A stretch of DNA of 64,000 nucleotides from positions 3,216,501 to 3,280,500 of the forward strand of contig JAGVVL010000018.1 of the NCBI GenBank assembly GCA_018287875.1, in the 5' to 3' direction. Shown one piece after another: positions 1-11,718 of the stretch (position 1 is its first letter; every line of letters starts with the position of its first letter). The stretch is from Nigrospora sphaerica (taxonomy: Eukaryota > Ascomycota > Sordariomycetes > Amphisphaeriales > Apiosporaceae). A model generated the notes under the pieces. That model ran no database searches. It was not told the DNA's origin and was given only the letters and a program-made list of their open reading frames with translations. A program made the translations under genes and the position numbers.

Positions 1-809
1 TGCCGGCTACATGACCGAGTACGTCGCCACGCGGTGGTACCGGGCCCCCGAGATTATGCTGAGCTTCCAGAGCTACACCAAGGCCAGTACGTACGCCCCT
101 TTCCTTTTGTGTGGTGACCAGACGGCGAAGCGGTTTGTGTCCCTGCTGCCCCCCGCTCAATGTGCTGACTTGGGCTTGTGCTCCAGTCGATGTGTGGTCC
201 GTTGGCTGCATTCTCGCCGAACTCCTCGGCGGCCGGCCCTTCTTCAAGGGCCGCGACTACGTCGACCAGCTGAACCAGATCCTGCACATCCTCGGCACGC
301 CCAACGAGGAAACGCTGGCGCGCATCGGCTCGTCGCGGGCGCAGGAATACGTGCGGAACCTGCCGTTCATGCCCAAGAAGGCGTTCCACCAGCTGTTCCC
401 GCAGGCGAACCCGGACGCGCTGGACCTGCTGGACCGCATGCTGGCCTTTGACCCGTCGTCGCGCATTTCGGTCGAGGAGGCGCTGCAGCACCCGTACCTC
501 AAGATCTGGCACGACGAGACGGACGAGCCCGACTGCCCCACCACCTTCAACTTCGACTTCGAGGTCGTCGACGACGTCGGCGACATGCGCAAGATGATCC
601 TCGACGAGGTCTACCGCTTCCGCCAGATGGTACGCACCGCCCCCGCCGCCGGCGGGCCCGGCACCGCCGCCCAGCAGGCCGCCGCCGGCCAGGTCCCCAT
701 ACCCTCACATGAGGCCCCCTGGACCCACGAGGACCCCCGCCCGCAGGAGTACGGTCACCAGATGGCCGGCCTCGAGGGCGAGCTCCAGAACGGCCTCGAC
801 CGACGGTGA
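1..809 (+). CDS. slt2: Slt2/Mpk1-type MAP kinase, C-terminal part (5' partial)
   Basis: This is the terminal MAP kinase of the cell-wall-integrity pathway (Slt2 in yeast, MAK-1 or Mps1 in filamentous fungi). Reading frame 2 opens inside the activation loop: the dual-phosphorylation motif TEY lies in [18 protein letters not shown], followed by SFQSYTKA. An intron at 87–186 (gtacgt...ctccag) splits an Ile codon and rejoins to [15 protein letters not shown]. The rest of the C-lobe follows ([40 protein letters not shown]), then the acidic docking-type end FNFDFE and a Pro/Ala/Gln-rich tail typical of this class. The stop is at 807–809. The N-lobe, ATP site and HRD loop lie upstream of the window. 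TEY plus the Slt2-specific context excludes Hog1 (TGY). Fus3-type kinases also carry TEY but differ in the flanking residues. No lesions are seen. Confidence 0.95.
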
Positions 810-2413
810 AAGGGGGGAAAGCCCCTTGCGTGATGATACAGGACGAAGGCGTGAGCGGAAAGGGCGGAAGTGGGGTGCTGTGAGGGGGGAAGGTCTTTCC
901 CCTCTCCCTCTCTTCCCCCTTGGAAATCTCCAAAGATGACAAATGTTGAATATCCAGTCTTGGAAACAGTAAATCCTGTGGGGGGCATCATGATATATGA
1001 TGACAGCTAGCGAAACGTTGGGGAAAGGATTGTCTCGACGTTGAAGATAGGAGAACGACGGGAGGGACCAGCACTATCGTTTCCCGAATACCATACATAA
1101 GTAGGCATTGGTGGTCCCAAGTCACCACCGCCCAACAGTCACCTTTTCCTTTTGAACCCACTCCAACTGTGCCGGAATACCGCCCACACAAGTCAACGAC
1201 TTTGGTGTAGAGCCGAGCTGCCAAAGGGGGGGACATATTTCACAACTTCCATTCCCGTCTACCCAGCCTAGTAAAGGATTTTAATGGTGTCGCACTGGAG
1301 AGGCCAAGGCAAGCTCGGGGTTCAAGTTATCCATTAAAGGGGAACAAAGAGGATGCCACGACAGTGTCATCTATGCAGTTGAAGCTGGCCAATGCCACAA
1401 CGGTGCGCCGGACCAGACGGGCCCAATCCCCTTACGTTTTGTAAAGCGCCCCACGTGACCTCCAACAGCACCATGACCTTTCCCGTATCCTTACCTTTGT
1501 GCGACAAACGGCCACTGTCCCCCCCAGCCCTGAGACCCAGCAGTTCGCTTCTCATTCTTCCTCAGCCGCGGGCTCGAAACTCCAAGACCAGCTCCACCAG
1601 AACGGCCAGGACTCGCTCGTAACATCTCTGTTTCCTCTCCGGCCCGGGCCGGGGCCAGGCGTCAAGGGGAGGAGACCAGAGGGGTTATGTGGCCAGAGAC
1701 AAATGAAAAGATAACACCAGCCATCGCGGCGGATTTCCCTCTCCCCCTTTCCTTCTGCGTCGAGGAGATAGTAGCACAAGTAGCGTTTACACCTATTCAA
1801 GAAAGCACCTGGGCAGGATTTTCGGATAAAATTCGGTTCGTGCGGTGGTTGTTCCACCTCTATCCAGTTTCGTACACCATGCCGGGAGGGCCCAAGGCCG
1901 CCATGCTCCGGTTCTGTCCCGTTTCGCCGCGAGACGCGCGGGCGCTCACGGGGCAGGCAAATTAAAAAGAAAAGACCCCAAAACCGGGCTGATTCGTTCC
2001 CCCCCGGGCCGGGGGCCCATCAAAAGCTACCGCCCGTGCCAGGAGACCAGAGGTGTGTCATCTCGTCAAGCAAATACAGAATGAACGCCCGATGCTTTGC
2101 CCTCCCCCCTCTCGTTGAGCGGCGCATCGTGTCGCTAGTGGTCGCCAGAAAAGGGGGGGGAAGGGTAAGGTAGGAAAACGGACCCGGAAATGCGAAAGAG
2201 AAGCCGCCCGAGGAACGAAGAAGAAAAGAAGCAGAAAATAAGAAGGAAGAAGTGAAGAGGGAAGAACGCCGCCCCATGCCATGAAATATCCGTCGTGCGG
2301 TACGGACCCGATTAGGGGCCCTCCGCGGACCCCTGCCGCCTTCCCCGTGCCGGAACCGCCGGCGCCTCCCCTCGTCCGCCACACGGGGGGGGGGGACGCC
2401 GTCGCCGGCCGGC
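810..2413. other. Intergenic, convergent 3' flanks
   Basis: This 1.6 kb lies between the stop codons of the MAP kinase and the convergent DUF3455 gene, so it should hold both 3' UTRs. Open frames here are short, overlap on both strands and show no recognisable domain. I see no RNA gene or repeat. Confidence 0.6.
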
Positions 2414-3303
2414 TCAAGCGTAGAACCAGTACTGGCTGGCGTAGGAAACGCTGAAGGCCTGGCCGGGGGCGTCGCAGCGGAGGGCCGCCGCCGGCGGTGT
2501 TGACGCGGTAGACGCCGGCGAGGCCGACGGAGCCGGGCTGCTTGGCGGTGAGGAAGAGCCAGTCGACGGCGCCGGAGCCGGCGGGGCCGGCGTCGGCGGC
2601 GGCGGGGGCCTTGGCGCCGGCGACCTTGGCGGCGGCGAGGCGCTGGCCGGCGGCGTAGAGGTCGAAGGTGGGCGTGCCGGCGGCGTCGAAGTAGTGGCGG
2701 CCGAGCACGGGCAGCGTCACGCCGCCGACCGTCACGGGCGCGTCCCGCCCGTCCGCCGCGAACGGCGCCCCCGCCCGCGACGGGTCCAGCGGCAGCGCCG
2801 TCTCCCGCAGCAGCCGCGACGCCAGCCCCGTCCACGCCGCCTCCCCGAGCGCCCCCGGCCCCGACCCCGGGTACAGCGCCGTCACGTCGTACAGCACCGC
2901 CAGCGCCCCCACCAGCGTCGGTGTCCCCCCCGCCGCCGCGCACGTGTAGTTCTGCAGGCCGTGGCCGGCGCCGATGTGGACGAGTTTGCCCGAAGGGGCT
3001 GGGAGGGTGCCGCCTATCGTCGTGTGTCAGTGGGGCGCGCTCCGTGGGAAGGAGGGGACGGGGAAGAGGCGGGTCGTGTACGATGATGCGAAGAAATCAT
3101 AGGGGAGGGGGCTCACCTTCGGTCGTGGGCAGCGTGGGAAAGGCGTTCTTGCCCACTGGTATCAAAGGTAGCGGGGGGCTGGGAGCGTCAGGACCAGCAA
3201 CAGGCGAAACGATAGGCTTTCCAGCGCACCTTCTCACGTGTACGGGGCCAGCAGAGGCAAGAGAAAAGGCCGAAGCCACGAGAAGCAGACACTGGGGCAA
3301 CAT
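2414..3303 (-). CDS. Secreted DUF3455 family protein, with one apparent frameshift
   Basis: Exon 1 (3303–3117) starts with a clear signal peptide, MLPQCLLLVASAFSLASA, then a Pro-rich spacer. An intron at 3116–3014 (gtgagc...gatag) splits a Gly codon. Exon 2 carries the hallmarks of DUF3455: APSGKLVHIGAGHGLQNYTC near the start, LAVLYDVTALYPG, LGRHYFDAAGTPTFDLYA, GAVDWLFLTAK and VYRVNTAGG. The family ending is also present (RCDAPGQAFS, then YASQYWFYA and the stop) but in the next frame: one extra base in the GCC/GGC run at about 2484–2496 separates it. Exons total 787 nt; removing one base gives exactly 262 codons (261 aa), normal for the family. Without correction the frame reads through with nonsense. 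This is either a sequencing indel or a very recent mutation. Members are secreted fungal proteins, some annotated as malate-dehydrogenase-like without support; the function is unknown. Confidence 0.85.
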
Positions 3304-4212
3304 TCTGGCCGAGGAGCTTCTGCCTTGGGCGGGATGAAGGTGGGGGAAGGGGGGGGAGTGGTGATTTCGGGTTGCGAGGGAAGTGTAGATCTCCCGGGAC
3401 CTAGTGCGGCAGAAGGCTTCGAGACCTTATAGCCCAAAGTGTATAGCAGCAGGACACAGAGAGCCCAATGCACAAAAAGCGATACGGCGTCCCAGCGGCC
3501 CGGTCTGCGTAAACGGCCGGCGGCACGTGAAGCGAGGCGTAATCTCTCCACAAGATGAGTGTAACGCGGGTGGGTGGTTGGCGGGCGCTTAGAATAGAAA
3601 CAGGAAAGGTGGGCGAGTGGGCGAAAAGGCGGGTTGTTGAGCGAGCTTCCTGCGCTAACTGCGAACGACCGAAGAGGGTGGGGGGAATGCAGAGAATAGA
3701 AATTCCAAGATTCTAGAGGACCGAAATAGTTCAACGGATAGGAAAGGCAGAAGAAATCCGGCGACGGTGGTGTGGATGCCTGTACGAAATGTTGTCTTCC
3801 TTCCCGAGAGAGCGAGAGAAGGCAGAGGACATCGCCAGCTTATATCGGCCGACGGGTTGGCTCGCTCCCTCTCACACACACAATCTCTCTCTCAAACGCT
3901 CGCCTCGACTAAATCTGCCTTTCCGCTCGCTCCCCCCATCCTGACTTGAGATCTCACTAGCAGAGGGAACGGGCACCTGCAGAGCGAAAGCCACCCGTCA
4001 TGGGACCCCGGCCCGGCTTGTACGCTGGGGTCGCAGGTATGTGCCTTGACAAGACAAGGGTCGCCATTTTCGTGCCACGCTTGGACGTGGAGGAGGGCAC
4101 GAGAATACCGTGTACAGAGAAGCACACGCCGGCCGGGTACTGAACTCACAGCGAGACGGATAGTGGTTGGTGGTGGAGCTGGACAGACAGACGACCCAGG
4201 GAGTAAGGGAAT

Positions 4213-4233
4213 GGGGGGGGGGGGGGGGGGGGG
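4213..4233. repeat. G21 homopolymer
   Basis: A run of 21 consecutive G residues follows 'gggaat' and precedes 'ccctaag'. It could fold as a G-quadruplex on this strand and is a likely site of length error in sequencing. Confidence 0.9.
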
Positions 4234-4378
4234 CCCTAAGGCAACGCATCTCAGCTTGGCACCAGACAGGGATGGCCGGCCCCATCCTCGGACTGGAAGT
4301 ACGACCGGGGGGCTCTGGTTCATGGGTCCAACCGGGATTGCAGGGTCGGGCAAAGGAACGGCCTTTTTGTCTTTGTCA

Positions 4379-4443
4379 CAGCGGCAGCGGCAGCGGCAGC
4401 AGGACCAGCAGGACCAGCAGCAGCAGTGGCAGCAGTGGCAGCA
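4379..4443. repeat. Imperfect CAG/CGG microsatellite
   Basis: Hexamer units (cagcgg, four copies) pass into caggac and then cagcagtgg units over about 65 bases. No reading frame of a recognisable protein spans it. Confidence 0.75.
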
Positions 4444-7400
4444 TGGGACTTTGTATGACAAAAGGCAACGATAGCGGCGACGGACGGTGGCTGGATGCCT
4501 CTTTCGTCTTCTTCTGGCGAATTTGGCGGGCATACCTTGCCTATTCCGGCAACCAAGTAGTCATCAAGCCATTCCATCCGCCATGTCACGAAACGCTCAG
4601 GTGCCTTTCCCACCCTCCATCCCGCGAAACCAGTTGGCCATTCTTGGAACAGAATGCACGGCAGCGTATGCCCGGCTGCAAGACTCAGTCCTGGCTTGTG
4701 GCCCTCTCCGCGGTGGAGTTTGCCCTTCCCACCCTCCTTCTCAACGGTCAGCGGGAACCGAGGGAGAGCGAGGGAGCGAGCCAATGCGACGAGAGCCGCG
4801 TATCCGCCGGGAGGGGGGGCGGCGAGAGAGAGGGAGCGAGATACTCCCGTACCCACGCCGAGGAAAAGACTGGATTGCGGACTTGACGCGGGTCGCTGGA
4901 GCTTTGGCACAGTTGTCCATGCAGAAGACGTACAGGGCAGGCAAGCCGCCTTCACGTATCGACGGACGGCAGAGCGCATCCGGGGCCCTGCAAGCAGCTG
5001 GACAATAAGAAAGAAAACGGCATGCGACGTGCTTGCGCAGCCTGCCAAAAGCAGGTACGAAGGTACGTTACCGGCTAGGGGAGGACACGAGGCCTGCAAG
5101 CCGCAGCGTGACATGAACGGCAGCGCGATGGAAAAAGCAGGGGACCAGCTGCAGCGGGCGTTGGGGAATATTGGTTATTGCTGGAAGGTTGCACATAAAC
5201 AGGTATTCTCTGCGCCGCCGGGGCCCATGACGGGCCGTGACGTGCCGAGTCAAGGCCGCGAAGATGGCAGGACCTCTTTCCCGCTTGCCTCAACGACGAC
5301 GAGCCTCGAGCGAAAAGAAGTGTAAGTACCTACCCACACCCCAGCCGGGCGTTGCCACAGCGGGGATCGCATTACCACAGTACAATCTTTGGGAAAATGA
5401 ACCACGGCGGTGGCTGTGGCCGTAGGCGGTTCGTGTCCCCGTGCCTCCTTCATCGGGAAAGGGCGGACAGCCCGGTTCGCATAGCGAGCGCAGGAGCGAG
5501 GGGGTGGGAGGAAAAAGACGGGCGATGTCACCCCAGGGTCTCGGGAGCCCTGGACTAGGCCGGCCTTGGCGAACAGAGGGGGGAGGAGGTTCCAGGATGC
5601 GCGGCTAACTGGTGGACACGCAGGGTACAACTAGTTGTATGACCGGGTTTTTTCTTTCCCACGCCTCCCCCCTCCAGCCGGACGAGGGACGGGCTGTAGC
5701 CGCCCGGGTCGCTGATTCGCTGGCCGCGCGAAAAATAGACAGGCCGTTGCTTTTCCCTCGTTTGCTTGCCCGGTTTACCCGTCCCTCGGTGGACCGCTCG
5801 GATCTCTTGGTCTTTTCATCATCCCCACCTGCCTACTGCGTAAGTATACAGTAGTATGGTAAATTTGGAAAGCCGAGCAGACGGGGGAAGAGATTTGGTA
5901 GAAACCGGTTGGCCCTCGTCTTGGCTGGGCTTGGGTGTTGTTGCCGCCTCGTCGTGCGCGTAAGCTGCTTTCACTGGCCAGAGAGCTTATCGTCAGCACA
6001 CGACCTACCTACGTGTACGTGGACAGTAGGTAGGAAATGGGTATCGGCCGAGTCTTGATTTCTCTCCTACCCGTTCAACAAACTCCCGGGTGGGTGGCCG
6101 GCTGCCTGTCTGGGCCGTCGGATATCGATGCGCTCTCTCTCAACGAGGACCCTCGCCCCGCAGCTGCGTCCGGAAAACGCCGAAGTAGGCATGTGCTAAG
6201 AGTAGCCGGCCATATGAGGTAGGAGAGGTTGGATTTGAGATCAGACGGCACCGTCCGACTCGCCATGCCGCGACACGACACGCCCAGGACTGGGTTGCCT
6301 CCTGGGTGTGTCCTATCTATGCACCGTCAATGCCGGCACGCTGCCTGTCTGGCTGCCCTGAGACCACCGGCGTGTATCCCGACCACGACTTGTCCCCGAA
6401 CGACCTGGTGTGCAAGCGTGCGCCCACTGACCGGCCGGAGAGTTCCTGTTGTCCAGAACAGTCAATCGTGGAACAGCGACATGGCATCAGGACGGCCCGG
6501 CCGAATCCAGTCTGGTCTGGCCTGGTCGGCAGAATGGCGTGGACAATAGTGGGGAGAGGGCGAGGGGGCTGGAAAAAACAACCGGGCGCTCTGGCATGGG
6601 AGGGTCCCCTCCCCGAATCCCCCGGCCGCCATGATGGATCCTTGGGTGGATAGAAGCGGAATGGGTTGAAGTCTAGTCCGGGCATATTTCATGGTCAAGG
6701 AGTGGGCAAAGCGTGGGAACCCCCGCATTAGGGCCCGTGTCCCGTGTCCAGTGTGCCCGCGTGCAGCTGTTGCGAGTGTCAGAAGTGCAACGAACAAATT
6801 GGGTGTCGCGCGCTGGCTTTGACGGGGCTTGGCTTGGGGGGGGCCACTGACATCCATGGGCGCGCACACCGCATCCCAGGCGGAAAGGGAGAAGAAAAAA
6901 GAAAGAGACATGGACATGGACCTATCTGCCCTTCATCTGTTTGCTGCATGAACCCCGTGTCAAAGTGTCGTTGGCGTCGCATCAGCCGGTCCCGCCGGAG
7001 AGGTTCGTGGCCAGGAAGCGGCAGCGACGAAACCGCTGTTGGTTACTGAGCGCGACAAGCGAGGGCCAGGAAGCTCTGCCGTGCTGCCCGTTAACGAGAC
7101 GCAGCCTTGCGCGGCGCCGCCGTCACAGGAGTTCTGCCGATGCAGGCGTTACTGTTCCTGGTCCTGGTCCAATCTATGCGCAAGGCCGATCCGATGGCGA
7201 CGACTCGTTGCATCGGCGAACTGCAGCAGAAGAGCCGCGCTGCGCCAGAACGGGGTTGCCCCGTCTGACGAGCCGGCGCGCGCCCTCAAGGTTTGGGTAT
7301 TGCCAACAATACCTAACGCTCCAACCTGCGCGTGCCGCCAGGAAAGACAGAGCCGCCCCAAGGGTATCCCAATGCAACTGCGACGGTGAAAGAGTTCAGG

Positions 7401-10400
7401 AAACCATGGCTGGCTGGCCCTCTCTTCGCCCTAGAGCAGGTTCTGGCCGGACTGCCCGGTTCGCTTGCACGTAGGCTGGCGTGCTTCTCACGACCGAGAG
7501 CGGACCGTAACATGCAACCTACGGGTCTCGGTAACTTACACGGACCGCCCCAGTTCCCAGTTCGGCAAGTCGAGAAAAAGGACCGTCATCACAGAGCTGG
7601 AGGGGTCGTTGGAAGCGAGAGGGATGGTTTCCAGAGCCCCTCCAATTTTGATTGAGTTTCCAGGCGAGCCTTACCAAGCTTCTCTGAAGGATCTGCATTG
7701 CAGTCCCATCCCATCTCTTTCCCAGCCCTGCTTCTCGAGCTCTCCGACGGCCGGCATACCCACTGTTGGTTTCAAGTGTCTGTGCCCTTCCCCCGAGGAC
7801 GCTAAAACGAGCATCAAACACCACCCGGCGAACCTCTCCTCCTCGGCCGCCTCGTGAGCCGTGGCCATGACGCCCCTCGTCTGCATTTCCCCGAGAGGGA
7901 AGTTTCGTCCCGGCACGCCGGCAGAGGGTCTCGGGCCACTTGGTGCCCGAATGGGAAGAAACACATACAACCTTCCGGACGACCCGAGGCGACGGTTCCA
8001 CTCCCTGCTTGTGGCGCTGGTTGTCGAGTTTGACAGTTCACTCGGCTTTCTCTGGCGCACTTTGCCCAGGGATGAGATTTGGGAAAAGGAGGCTCCCGCG
8101 ACTCCCCAGCTACATGGATTGAACGTAGCGACAACTACTACCACGTGTGCAGATCCTGACGGCCGCCGAGCTTCACGCAGCCGAGCGAGCCGCTGCAGTT
8201 TCCCCTGAGCATCGCTTTCGTGCTTTGCTCTCCTTTTCCTGTTACACAAAGACCCAGCAGTCATCGGCCTAGTAGAGGGCTCAAGAGTGAAGGTGATGCC
8301 TTTCGGAGAGCAGGGCGCTTGATTCCATCTTGCCATGCGGTATTTTCCCCCGGAGGCTCGACACCGGAACGGCATTTGCTTTTGGCAATGTCCGGCCACG
8401 AGCCTCAAGCCCCCAATCGACTAATTTTCGGGCTGTAAAATTGGGTGGCATCACGTTATCGCAGTGGGGGCATGTCATTATCGCTCGCCTGCGTCACCAA
8501 AAGTCCGAACAGTAACCACCGATGTGACCTTCCTGTTGGTTTGACTCGAGGTTTGCGTCCAAGGGCTGCAACCCCTTTAGGGAATGAAACTCAAGGGCAT
8601 GGACCGCGGGTCCGGCGTTCGGCTTTTCATGCCGACTGGCTGGACATCAAGAAGTTCATGAGTCGCTAGAGATGAGACGCGACATACCCTTGCCTCATCG
8701 GGCAAGTAAGTAGCACTGTCCTATGTAAGCCTAAGGAGCCTCTCGGGGGGCTTATGAGGTCCCCTTCGGCAGAGGTCCCCCTTTGGGTACCAGGTACCGT
8801 CGGGTACGTGAAGCTTCCGTTGCCCTTCAAGGATGGTCCCCGACAGGACCAACAAGAGCCCCTAGGCGCGTCGACATAGCCACATCCTCGGAGCCAAGGT
8901 TGTGGGAAGACAGCAAAGCCCTCTGCTGAGATCGGCCGGCATGGACGGCCGTCCGACATCGCCCCAGCAGAGACGTCGGAAACGCAGATCTCGGCGATGG
9001 TGCTACACTCGCTGGCTGGCGAGTCTTTTTTTGCTTGTCGTGACAAGCTTCCCCAGGGACTTCCTCGGTTCCTCGCGAGCCCGCGCGGCGCCGTACTGTT
9101 TCATGCGGCCATCAAACCCGCGGCTATTGTTACCTGAAATGCCGACGCCCCGGCAGGTAATCGCCCTGTACACGAGTCCTACTCCCTCTAAATCCGCTTT
9201 TACGGGAAGCATGTGCCTTTCACCGCCGCCCAGCCGAGCGTCCCAGCTGGGCGTCCCGATCGGGGGACGGCGCGTCTAGCGCGGCTAGCACAGCGCCCCT
9301 TCGGCCCAACGCGCCGGTTCAGCATCCATTCTTATCTCGCGCCGGTTTTTGTCATGCGCGATCCGGGTGGCTGGCTCCCTTTGCAAACCGTTATCAAGCG
9401 GCCCAATCGCTGCGGCCCAATCGCTGCGGCACAGCGGCTGACAACCCCCCTCGGGGACGTGCTTGACACCGGCCTCGGCTACATAGACAGGCTCGGCCAG
9501 GGAGGTAGCGATGTGAGGAGGTAGATGGACCCGACCATCCCGAGACCGCTCTCCAACCCATAAAATGTCCGGGCCGAATGCCACCGCCAGCCTGCCGCCA
9601 GGAAGGCTGCGCCGGTTGACGTGGCTCCCCCAAACCGCAGTCAAGCCTGCGCCTCTCCCGGAGTCAAACCCCATGAGGAGAACCAAGCTATGCATCCCTC
9701 TACTCATCCCTCGTTGGCCGTAAAACTCGGCCGAGCAAACCCACCAGGGCCTCTCCCCAAGGCCGCCCCCATCCGTCGCAGCTGACGGGCCGGCTTAGTC
9801 TGGCCCCCATGGGCGGCGCTACGCGTGCCAATCGCCAGCCGTTGCGCCCCTCCCTTTTCGGGGCCGGTCGGACACGTCTTGAAGGGGCCGATGATCGCCT
9901 GGACTGAACCCACTCGGGCCGGGCACGAAGCGCGAATACCCCTCACTGGCCATGTGAGAGCGGCTGCGCAAGCGGCGGGGAAGTTCGCAGCCGGGCGAGG
10001 CTTTCTCAATGTGGATGGACTGCAAGTAGATAGGAGAAAGGGTCGCGAGGGAGCAAGGGGAGGCAACGGTTGCGTTGGGGGTTTGGCGACCGGGGGGGAC
10101 GAGGAGGGTAACTGGCGGCAAGTGTCTTCTATCTATCGGTTTTTGAACTTTGTGCAAGAAGAGGTCGTAAGCGTACATCGTAAACGTATAGACATCGGAT
10201 CATGCCGCCCTCGCCCTGTCTCTGGAGAACACGACGGCCCATTGTGTAGGGTTACTTGGCTAGCGATGCCGGCAATGTCTTTCCTGATCTGGGAGTCCGG
10301 ATGCGTCAAATTCGCGAGCGCGTGCCTCTTGAACGATCTGGGCATTGCCCGGAATGATCAGTGGAGCATCCCTCTCGCCCAAGAGCAGATGCTTGATCGT

Positions 10401-11600
10401 CTGTTGGGCTATAGAGTGAACTCTACTGGCCCCCCGTCTCGTACGTCCTCCCCGGGTCCTCTCCTTACGAAGCTCCATCATGTCATTAAGAGGTTGGAGG
10501 TTCTCAGAGCTTGCGATACTTCCCATCAGCGCCCAGCCCCTAGGCCATCGTCGGGAACCGGTTGAGGGTGGCTAATGGGTCGTGGGAGATGTATCCCGGC
10601 TCCTGCATGTCGGCGACGAGGTAGCTGAGTGCCGTCAGGAGCCCAGTACACAAATGACATCAGGCGGGCGGGGGATGGTGTCCTTGATTTTCGTCGTAAG
10701 TCTCTCGCGGAGCCCATATTCCAGAGCTACGTGCTTGTTGAAGAGCCACCTCTTGCGTTCCGAAGACGTGAAAGAAGAGAGAACGGGATGCCTCGGTCGG
10801 TGTGACGTATCAAATTCCCAAAGGAGCAGTCGCTCTGTACAAGCACACATCAGCCGCCAGCCGGTTCCTGTATCTTGGCCATTGCCGCTGCTACTGGACA
10901 TATGGGCAAACCATAAAGCAACAGGCAGCGCGCGGTATGTCTTTCATAGGAGGCTTTCGGCCATCGTCCCTAGCCATCTGGTTGTAGAAACCTGGATGGC
11001 GGCTAGGACGCCATTTGCTGACAACGTCAGCATCGGACTTTTGTACGTGTCGCCGCCTTGCTTGGCTTTGGGTATTGCTGCTTGGGCATGGTGATCCCCC
11101 GGTAGAAGGCTCAATTGGGGCCTCTGGGAAAGTCGGCCGTCTGCACAGGTCGGTCTTCAAAGAAGGCACAGAGCACGATACAGCTCCGGGTCGCACAAGG
11201 GCGAGCAACGGCCCTAGCGCAAGCCAGACCAGCTACGGTGTTTTCCATGTTTGCCAGTATTGGTGCCGCTTTGTCACTGTGAGCTGCCAGTACAAGTTGG
11301 CCAGCTTTGGATCCGGCGCAGTGGAGGAGTATGGGCGCTGATGACTAAGAGACATTGGAAGTTCAGCGGGATCGAACCTGTGGCTTGTTAGGTAGTCTTA
11401 GAGTCAGTGTCCCATGTGCCCATTACCGAGCTCCATCGGGTTGCTCGCTTCTTTCTTGACCCGGGATCTCGGCGCATCCGTGCATTGCAGTAGGAGTTGA
11501 CGGCGGATCTGGACGGAAGAAAAGTGTGGGACGGCGCCGCTTTTCTTTTCCCCGCATATCGTCCGTCCACTCCCACGCGTTGCCACTCTGGCGCATATGT

Positions 11601-11612
11601 TTCCCGCGGGAT
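11601..11612. promoter_or_regulatory. CCCGCGGG palindrome upstream of the regulator gene
   Basis: TTCCCGCGGGAT lies about 110 bases before the chosen start codon of the Zn2Cys6 gene. The 10-base core TCCCGCGGGA recurs at 14407, 16751 and 19393, once upstream of each gene in the cluster. The palindrome contains back-to-back CCG/CGG triplets, the half-site read by Zn2Cys6 proteins. Autoregulation is inferred, not shown. Confidence 0.6.
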
Positions 11613-11718
11613 GGTTCTGCACGCGGATCCTTCTCCTCCTCCCCATAGATGCTCAAGTCCGCCCGCCGGCCGTGTTGGTACCTACTCCGTCGAGCCCGCC
11701 CAGCCAGTACTGCTTGTC

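Larger units (their letters stand above)
3304..11600. other. 8.3-kb intergenic region with no convincing gene
   Basis: This stretch separates the DUF3455 start from the regulator of the PrpF cluster. Its open frames reach about 260 codons, but all are Arg/Pro/Gly/Ser-rich, overlap in several frames, and contain no domain or splice pattern I can recognise. It contains a 21-G run, a CAG-type microsatellite, and near 10.5–10.9 kb on the minus strand a few protein-like fragments in different frames that may be a decayed gene. No tRNA or other RNA gene was recognised. Confidence 0.5.

Noticed and set aside
4167..5114. Overlapping frames of 239 and 264 codons on both strands
   Set aside because: Cross the G21 run and the CAG microsatellite; composition is repeat-driven and there is no domain.
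9825..10565. 246-codon plus-strand frame
   Set aside because: No recognisable motif; the minus-strand fragments beneath it look more protein-like.
11355..11420. B-box-like 'ggttcgatcc' on the minus strand
   Set aside because: The T stem does not pair beyond two bases and no acceptor stem is found.
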